From Mucidula mucida (Eukaryota > Basidiomycota > Agaricomycetes > Agaricales > Physalacriaceae), in assembly GCA_015501055.1 (NCBI GenBank), contig JADNYV010000878.1, forward strand, positions 1 through 13,616: DNA of 13,616 nt, given 5' to 3'. Below are positions 9,142 through 13,616 of the stretch, in pieces. Made by a program: the position numbers and the translations under genes. How positions within the stretch are numbered: the stretch's first letter is position 1; the number at the start of each line of letters is the position of its first letter. The notes beneath the pieces are model-generated. The model saw nothing but the letters and a program-made list of their open reading frames with translations. It ran no database searches and was not told the DNA's origin.

Positions 9142-9417
9142 AGATGTGTGCTGTACCGTTACGGGTACGGCCATAAGTTGCTCACCCATATTTGGTTTAT
9201 GGCTGTAAGATACGGTCCGTAACGACCGGAACACGGCCGTAGTGTGGCGTTCAGTTATAAATATCAAGAGTTATTAACCTGTCAGTATGTAGTTAGTTTT
9301 TCTCGATGTGTGGATAAGTTGACAAGTCACCTTTGGGCCCAAAAGGAGCCTACTTCAGTCATTACTACTGAAAGACAGTCATTCAGGCAGCCTCAATGCT
9401 CAAACACTGCACCAGAC
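9142..9417. other. Foreign or scrambled segment replacing the RT core
   Basis: Between the pre-RT linker and the C-terminal RT piece I see no reverse-transcriptase motif; in particular the YVDD-type box is absent. The segment is about 275 bp and holds the fold-back element at 9156-9224. The right part (about 9245-9417) is open on the + strand but shows no family resemblance. It is either an insertion accompanied by a deletion of the RT core or decayed filler. Confidence 0.5.
9156..9224. repeat. Fold-back (inverted repeat) inside the copia remnant
   Basis: The left arm ccgttacgggtacggccataa (9156-9176) is followed after about 20 bp by a right arm starting ttatggctgtaagatacgg (9197 on) and ending tccgtaacg (about 9224). 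The reverse complement of the right arm begins cgttacgg and ends cataa, matching the left arm with a few-base internal difference. A short palindrome acggccgt follows at 9233-9240. It could be a MITE-like insertion or the remnant of a transposon end. Confidence 0.6.
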
Positions 9418-9960
9418 AATGGGCGGCTCTCCGTGCAGTGTGATCTTGGCCCCACTTCCTTTCTTCTTGGCGTCAAGATTAAGTGCGACCGTGCTTGTTG
9501 ATCACTCACTCTGTCTCAACGGCAGTATGCTCTTAATGTCCTTGCATGCGCAGGAATGGCAGACTGTAATTCAGTCACAATGCCACTTGACCCAAGTGTT
9601 AAACTCTCCAAGGCAATGGGACCATGTTCCGCTGCAGATTACAAATTCATGCAGGACAAGCCCTACATTAACACTGTTGGAGCTGTTGCCTACCTCGCCA
9701 TTGCCACTCGCCCTGACCTTGCGTACCTTATCAGTGTGCTCTCTTGGTACCTTAAGAACCCCGGACCAGCCCATTGGGAAGCTCTCAAACGAGTTCTCTG
9801 CTACATTCAGGGGACTGTCAACTATAAGATCAAATATGCACCTGACCCCAATCAATCTGGTCAACTCTTCACCATATACTGTGACACTAACCACGGGGGA
9901 ATCTGAACAATGGTTGTTCAACCACCGGATGGGTTGTCAAGATGGGGACGGGGCTATCAG
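9418..9960 (+). pseudogene. copia RT C-terminus and RNase H N-terminus
   Basis: One frame with a single TGA (9499-9501) reads CDLGPTSFLLGVKI, LSQRQYALNVLA, GMADCNSVTMPLDPSVKL, PYINTVGAVAYLAIATRPDLAY and NPGPAHWEALKRVLCYIQGT. This is the standard end of copia RT and the connection to RNase H. Near 9895-9906 a one-base shift in a G run (cacggggga) leads to a TGA; the other frame continues with NNGCSTTGWVVKMG up to 9960. There it is cut exactly at the 19-bp inverted repeat, before the G-A-I-S-W motif of RNase H. RT and RNase H together copy element RNA into DNA; this piece lacks the polymerase active site. Confidence 0.87.
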
Positions 9961-10035
9961 GCTATATGGAAAGTACGATGATGTAATTGTAGGTCCTAAT
10001 GTAAATACCGGATGTATACTAGCTGTACAGTAACA
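9961..10035 (-). repeat. Inverted fragment of the copia LTR (first 75 bp)
   Basis: Read on the minus strand from 10035, this starts TGTTACTGTACAGCTAG and follows the first 75 bp of the LTR at 5917 with only a few changes near its end (tttccatatagc here, tttacatatagc there). It is directly preceded on the minus strand by the polypurine tract, so it is the beginning of the 3' LTR, truncated at 9961. Confidence 0.88.
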
Positions 10036-10044
10036 CTTCCCCTC
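10036..10044 (-). other. Polypurine tract before the inverted 3' LTR
   Basis: On the minus strand the sequence GAGGGGAAG lies directly before the LTR start TGTTACTG. Such a tract primes plus-strand DNA synthesis in LTR retrotransposons. Its presence here proves the orientation of this end and helps fix the border of the 5' LTR. Confidence 0.75.
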
Positions 10045-10441
10045 AGCTGAATACATCTAGGATGGAATGAGCCCAAGCAGCTTGACGTATGCTGCATCTT
10101 CTCCCGGCCAAGAGCCTTTGTCAGAGCATTGGCTGGCATGTCATCCGTGCGGATGTGGTCAATGCGGATTTTTTGGCGGGCAACTTGTTCCCAATAGAAC
10201 TTGAGGTTGAGGTTCTTCATATGTCCGTGATGCTCTGGGTTCCTGGCAACTGCCATGGCAGATTGATTATTGGTGTAGAGTTGAGATGCCGAGGTGAGTT
10301 TATAGCCAAACTTGGTGAAAAGGTTGCATAGCCACATAATCTCCTGATCCGAAGAGCAGGCAGCAACGAACTTGTATTCTGTTGCCGACAAAGTGACAAA
10401 AGATTGAAGCCGGCTCATCCAGCTGATAGCCCCGTCCCCAT
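10045..10441 (-). pseudogene. copia RNase H C-terminal part, inverted
   Basis: The minus-strand reading gives GDGAISWMSRLQSF, LSATEYKFVAACSS, QEIMWLCNLF, LYTNNQSAMAVARNPEHHG and DDMPANALTKALGR, the C-terminal half of copia RNase H. In this family the residue before N-Q-S-A is normally Asp, an active-site acid; here it is Asn. The fragment starts at the 19-bp repeat, where the + strand RNase H ends, and it is followed by the PPT and LTR. It is therefore the missing 3' part of the same or a sister element in reversed orientation. Upstream on the minus strand it is joined to the PBS-like end of the flanking repeat. Confidence 0.88.
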
Positions 10442-10587
10442 TAAAGCCAGCTGACACCGAATGAGTAAATATTACAAATGAGCGACATTCATCATGTCAT
10501 GGTCAGTAGGGCGACACGACAATCCATTTGAACTACCTTCTTGTTTTTCCATGTTAACACATAAGTCAATACACACAAGGTTGAAAA
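10441..10587. repeat. Flanking direct repeat, copy 2
   Basis: A diverged copy of 5776-5916 in the same orientation. On the minus strand it reads TTTACTCA followed by TTCGGTGTCAGCTGGCTTTAA, that is, the PBS-like word of copy 1 (TTGGTATCAGC) with two transitions, and then joins the RNase H fragment at the 19-bp repeat. This would fit a minus-strand element with LTR end and PBS fused to RNase H by an internal deletion. Confidence 0.6.
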
Positions 10588-11235
10588 ATCACTGTGTGCC
10601 TAACGGTAAACTTTAATCTTAATTTAGGATGCAAGGAGAGTAAATCTACCATTGTTCTAAGACTGTTCCGCAACCTAGTTGATGCTCTCCGACAAAAGAT
10701 GCGCTGTTAACATGGAGTTTCTAGTATCCAGTAAATTACATGTTGCACTACAATTTGGTTTAATTAAGGTTTTAACAAACATGGATGGCACGTACAATAA
10801 GAAACATTTTAACAAGAAATGCAGCTGCACAGATACAATCTAAATGGTTGCCTCTACCTTGGCAACTTGCGGCTCCTCAAAAAAGATATTATAGCCATAC
10901 ACGCTTTGCAGGATAATTAATGTGCTATTATTATAAAGCATGAGCATAAGCCCAATGACAATTGTCAGTGTGTGATGTACTCATGGATATGCATAAACAC
11001 AGGGTTTCTAACTTGCTGATCTCCTCCTCTTGGATTTAGTATAACTTTGGCCTTTGACTTCTACCCATTCCACAAGTTTGCAACAAGTGCATTGAGTTCA
11101 TGGTATGAGAAGAGCTGGATTGCATTGCTCCGTCCATTGGAAATGACGCGCAGAGTAGATAATGAAGTGAGTTCTTGTGCAAAGGGAAAGATGCTGAGAA
11201 TGGCAAGGGTGATAAGGCGCACATAAATGCAACAC
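10588..11235. other. AT-rich stretch without recognised genes
   Basis: About 650 bp following the second flanking repeat. It has no long open frame with recognisable content; the minus-strand frame at 11036-11224 is short and matches nothing I know. It may be the remainder of the older LTR or ordinary intergenic DNA. I found no clear copy of the copia LTR start here. Confidence 0.35.
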
Positions 11236-11239
11236 CACC

Positions 11240-11456
11240 TATATCAACCTGTAAGCTACTGAATAGAAATCATAGAGGGCTCGCATGGTAATGTTTTCCC
11301 CAAGTCAGCCATTTTATTTCCTTGGGCAAGTAGGTTTCCAATTATAGGGCATTCTTTTGGACCAGGTGGAAGTGGCTTTCTTTCACAACTTGATTTTGGT
11401 GGCAAGAGGTTGATAAGGCGAGGAGTATGACAGAGGTTGGCAAGGCTTGCAGCCAT
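11240..11456 (-). pseudogene. Cytochrome P450 N-terminal fragment, frameshifted
   Basis: From a minus-strand ATG at 11456 the reading reaches RKPLPPGPKECPIIGNLL, the proline-rich hinge and first strand of microsomal P450s. Directly after it the matching continuation (PKEIKWLTWGKHYHA, as in the usual P-x-E-x-x-W-x-T-x-x-x-W-G-x-x-Y) is in another frame, so a small indel has broken it. The expected hydrophobic membrane anchor is not obvious before the hinge, and no I-helix, ExxR or heme-Cys motif follows. P450s are heme monooxygenases anchored in the ER; this is only a relic of about 60 residues. Confidence 0.62.
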
Positions 11457-11891
11457 AGTTATTCGGACAAAGATGCAGAGTTCTTTTTACAGTTGCTACT
11501 ATTCATGGGCATTGTTGCCGTAAACAGGCAGAACAAAGTAATGCTGAATGAATGATGGAGGTAAGAGAAGAGAAATTGGCCATAGTTGGCCAATGATATT
11601 GGTTACCATCTCCTTGCCAACTTATAACTGATAGATAGACATCAATTCACAAACATTCAAGTTACAAGAAAATCTCTAATAGTACAAATATCTGAACCTA
11701 ACCTACAATTCACTCATTTTCCTCTTCTTGAGCTCAGGCTCCTCTTCCTCTGTGTCTTGCCAATTAAACAGACTTGCGCCCATACTCTTTAATCTCCAGC
11801 TCAAATCAATGAAGCTTAGACTTTGGGTAACACACGTCTCCTCTTCTGAGAGTGGTCTGTTGTGGTGGAAGTCATATCCGGTGGCGGTAGG
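11457..11891. other. Stretch between P450 relic and gypsy LTR
   Basis: No gene supported. A minus-strand frame at 11703-11906 encodes a 67-aa peptide with an acidic and basic end (DTEEEEPELKKRKMSEL), but it overlaps the inferred LTR end and has no family resemblance. The region would be the DNA flanking the gypsy element's 3' end on the minus strand. Confidence 0.3.
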
Positions 11892-12512
11892 TGTCACTTC
11901 CTTCAAGCGCTAATATTTCCCCTGATGACAATATGAAGACGCTGCAGGAGCCGTCAAGGAAGGAGCAATAGGTAAAGATTGGGCAGGAAGTGGGATGAGA
12001 CTGGCGTGATGACACAAAGTCTTGTATAGCCAGCCTGAATTGGCACAGTGTTCCAGCCTTGCTTTGTGTTGAGGACGGAGTCCGGCATAAACCAAACAAT
12101 CACTTAAGTTGCACAAAGACGGGAGAACAATGGAGACAAAAGGCAAAGATGATAATAGGGTGAGGTAGGAGCAGGTCAGGCTCAATACAGTGCAGGGAGC
12201 TACCAAACAGTGTAGAGACGAAGTTGACAAACTGAGGAATCTACCTAGAAAGGCTGTATATATATATAAAGAGTTTGTGGCTGTGTAAACAATAGAATGG
12301 CTCAAAGTTAAACAAGAGGCAATGTGAATTGCGTCATGGGGTGATAGACAGGTGACAGGTTATGCTGTTGGGCTATACCTGGATTAGGCCTGGGCTAAGG
12401 CAGTGTGAACCGGACCTGGAGCGTGTGATATGTGATGATGAAAGAGTGTGGTGTTGACGTGATGACAAGGTGGACTGAGGTGGGGGCAACAGAATAGAGG
12501 CAATTCATGACA
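11892..12512 (-). repeat. Probable 3' LTR of the gypsy element
   Basis: On the minus strand the block begins TGTCATGAATTG after a polypurine tract and ends ...GAAGTGACA, giving TGTCA...TGACA inverted termini and a length of 621 bp. A long TATA tract (12256-12270; minus strand TTTATATATATATAC) lies about 245 bp inside, where a U3 promoter is expected. The start is well supported by the PPT; the end is chosen from the matching terminus and is less certain. Confidence 0.6.
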
Positions 12513-12513
12513 A

Positions 12514-12526
12514 TATCCCCTCTTTA
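12514..12526 (-). other. Polypurine tract of the gypsy element
   Basis: Minus-strand AAAGAGGGGATAT lies between the integrase stop (12576-12578) and the LTR start TGTCATG. Purine runs of this kind prime plus-strand synthesis and mark the start of the 3' LTR. Confidence 0.65.
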
Positions 12527-12575
12527 GGCTGTGCTTGCGCCTGAAGCGCAGAAGTCCCTGCCCAGATATCTCCAA

Positions 12576-13616
12576 TCAAGACACTGAGGCCTTGTAGGCA
12601 AGGAGTGGCTTCTTGTACGCCTTTGGGTGTGCCTTGTGGAAGTCAGCTATCTTATCCAGCACCTTTGTCAGTCCCGACACTGGCTCCCACATATTCTCAG
12701 AGCTTAAATAGTCCAACCACTTCACCAGGTACTTCACACCCCGCAAGTTGGCCATAAGTTTAGGATCTCCTCCATATTGTACTCCTCATCAGTGTTCAGT
12801 AGGTCTGGGGGAGCTCCTGGGAAGTTAGGACCATAAGCAGGGGTCTCAATGTACGGGGCAAGTAGGGATGTGTGGAAGACTGGGTGAATGCGCCACTTTG
12901 GTGGTAACTTGAGGCAATAGGTTACTGGGCCAAGTATGTCAGTGATCTCAAATGGCCCATGTCGCTTGTCAGAAAGTTAGCTTTGGTTGCGTTTCTTCAG
13001 GTTCTTGCTATTTAATAGCATCTTGTCTCTAACCTTGAACATAATGCCCTTCTCTGTAACATCTCTGTTGTTCCTTTTCATTACTTCTGCCGCTGTAGTG
13101 AGGCTTGCTTAAATCTTGTTGTACAGGTGCTGAAGGTTGATGAGTTGTTTCTCGACAGAGGGGATGTTGGATGTGGGGTTTAGTGGGGGAAAGAAGCGCG
13201 GCTAATATCTGTGGAGGAGTTCAAAGGGGGATTTGCCCATGGCAGAGTGAACACAGTGTTGTGGGAGAATTCAATGTACGGCAGGTGCTTAACCCAGTTA
13301 TCTTATCAGTAGTTGCAAAAGACGCGGTATTGCTTGAGCTTCTGGTTATAGCACTTGGTTTTGCCATCTGTCTGGGGATGATAAGCCGTACTAAGCGCAG
13401 AGGTGATGCCAAGCTTAGTGTGGATAGCCTGCATAACCTTGCTGGCTAACTGGGGCCTCGGTTGCAGATCATCTTGTCCCAAAGACTGTAATCAGAAGGT
13501 GCCTTCCAGCAGTATGTCCACTGTGCCTTCTGCATCAATGGTCTTGCAACATGGGGATACAACCACACCCTTTGTCGGCCAACCATACAGTGGATGTCAT
13601 TGTAACCTTCACATTC
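12576..13616 (-). pseudogene. gypsy integrase with chromodomain, partial and broken
   Basis: Minus-strand reading from the right edge: a degenerate core with MICNRGPQLASKVM (family S-D-R-G-P-Q-F), then ALSTAYHPQTDGKTK with the following YNQKLKQY (family Q-T-E-R-V-N-Q). The second catalytic Asp is Asn and the catalytic Glu is Lys. After several stops come HLPYIEFSHNT, the GPY/F module (GPFEITDILGPVTYCLKL, PPKWRIHPVFHTSLL, about 12860-12970) and the chromodomain (EEYNMEEIL, then in another frame KYLVKWLDYLSSENMWEPV, about 12690-12810). The C-terminus FHKAHPKAYKKP ends at the TGA 12576-12578. Chromodomains of such integrases steer insertion to marked chromatin. This copy is dead by catalytic substitutions, frameshift and stops. 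Confidence 0.87.

Larger units (their letters stand above)
5917..10441 (+). mobile_element. Degenerate Ty1/copia LTR retrotransposon with inverted 3' end
   Basis: The order LTR, PBS, gag, protease, integrase, RT, RNase H is that of Ty1/copia (Pseudoviridae-type), integrase preceding RT. The coding region is broken by stops (6774, 7670, 8256, 8791, 9139, 9499) and frame changes. The RT core with its YVDD-type motif is absent, and the 3' end is inverted from 9961 on. No complete 3' LTR is present. It cannot be autonomous. The position of the 5' LTR start is fixed by the inverted PPT-LTR junction at 10035/10036, which shows the same TGTTACTG start directly after a purine tract. Confidence 0.85.
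9942..10441. repeat. Perfect 19-bp inverted repeat at the inversion borders
   Basis: atggggacggggctatcag at 9942-9960 and its exact reverse complement at 10423-10441 flank the inverted RNase H/LTR segment (9961-10422). The word is RNase H coding sequence just before the G-A-I-S-W motif, so the same bases serve as the end of the + strand RNase H and the start of the minus-strand RNase H piece. The next base on either side differs, so the duplication is exactly 19 bp. Confidence 0.9.
11892..13616 (-). mobile_element. Degenerate Ty3/gypsy chromovirus, 3' part
   Basis: On the minus strand the order is integrase core, GPY/F module, chromodomain, stop, polypurine tract, LTR, which is diagnostic of a chromovirus. 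The element enters from the right edge of the window, so gag, protease, RT and RNase H are outside. Stops and frame changes occur throughout the visible coding part. Orientation is opposite to the copia element. Confidence 0.85.

Noticed and set aside
11703..11906. 67-aa minus-strand frame with acidic and basic tail as a small gene
   Set aside because: No family match, overlaps the inferred LTR end, no intron or promoter signals.
1..13616. tRNA, rRNA, CRISPR array or bacterial-type operon
   Set aside because: No tRNA T-loop with matching arms, no rRNA words, no regularly spaced repeats with spacers were seen; the intron structure points to a eukaryote.

Overview
The window looks like nuclear DNA of a filamentous fungus, most likely a mushroom-forming basidiomycete. 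The reasons are very short introns (about 49-68 nt, GT..AG, CTNA-type branch sites just before the acceptor), closely spaced small genes, and LTR retroelements whose Gag, integrase and chromodomain sequences resemble those common in Agaricomycetes. The lineage is an inference; no rRNA or marker gene is present.

Layout. 1-960: no confident gene; a GC-rich open patch behind a possible splice acceptor, and degenerate ~43-48 bp repeats. 960-2634 (+): a multi-exon gene for a cyclin-box protein with a low-complexity N-terminus, probably with a 5'UTR intron. 2635-3828: no recognisable gene. 3829-5088 (+): a nine-exon short-chain dehydrogenase/reductase (SDR) gene. Its fold and exon phases can be followed to the stop codon, but almost all catalytic and cofactor motifs are altered and one splice donor is not GT. 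5089-5775: nothing recognised.

5776-10588: a decayed Ty1/copia retrotransposon on the + strand (LTR 5917-6370, gag, protease, integrase, linker, a piece of reverse transcriptase, the start of RNase H). The RT catalytic core is missing and a fold-back sequence lies there. The end of RNase H, the polypurine tract and the first 75 bp of the 3' LTR are inverted behind a perfect 19-bp inverted repeat. A ~140-bp sequence is present on both sides in the same orientation.

10588-11891: mostly empty, with a small frameshifted cytochrome P450 N-terminal fragment on the minus strand. 11892-13616 (-): the 3' end of a decayed Ty3/gypsy chromovirus (integrase, GPY/F module, chromodomain, polypurine tract, 3' LTR) that runs off the right edge.

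The two host genes show no sign of acting together. The right half is a retroelement graveyard. A recurrent theme there is loss of catalytic acids and gain of stops by changes that look like CpG to TpG/CpA transitions, as expected from cytosine-methylation (RIP/MIP-like) decay. I do not see a convincing new multi-gene system. The most interesting objects are the motif-less SDR, the cyclin-box gene with a repeated N-terminal motif, and the inverted RNase H/LTR structure with its duplicated breakpoint.
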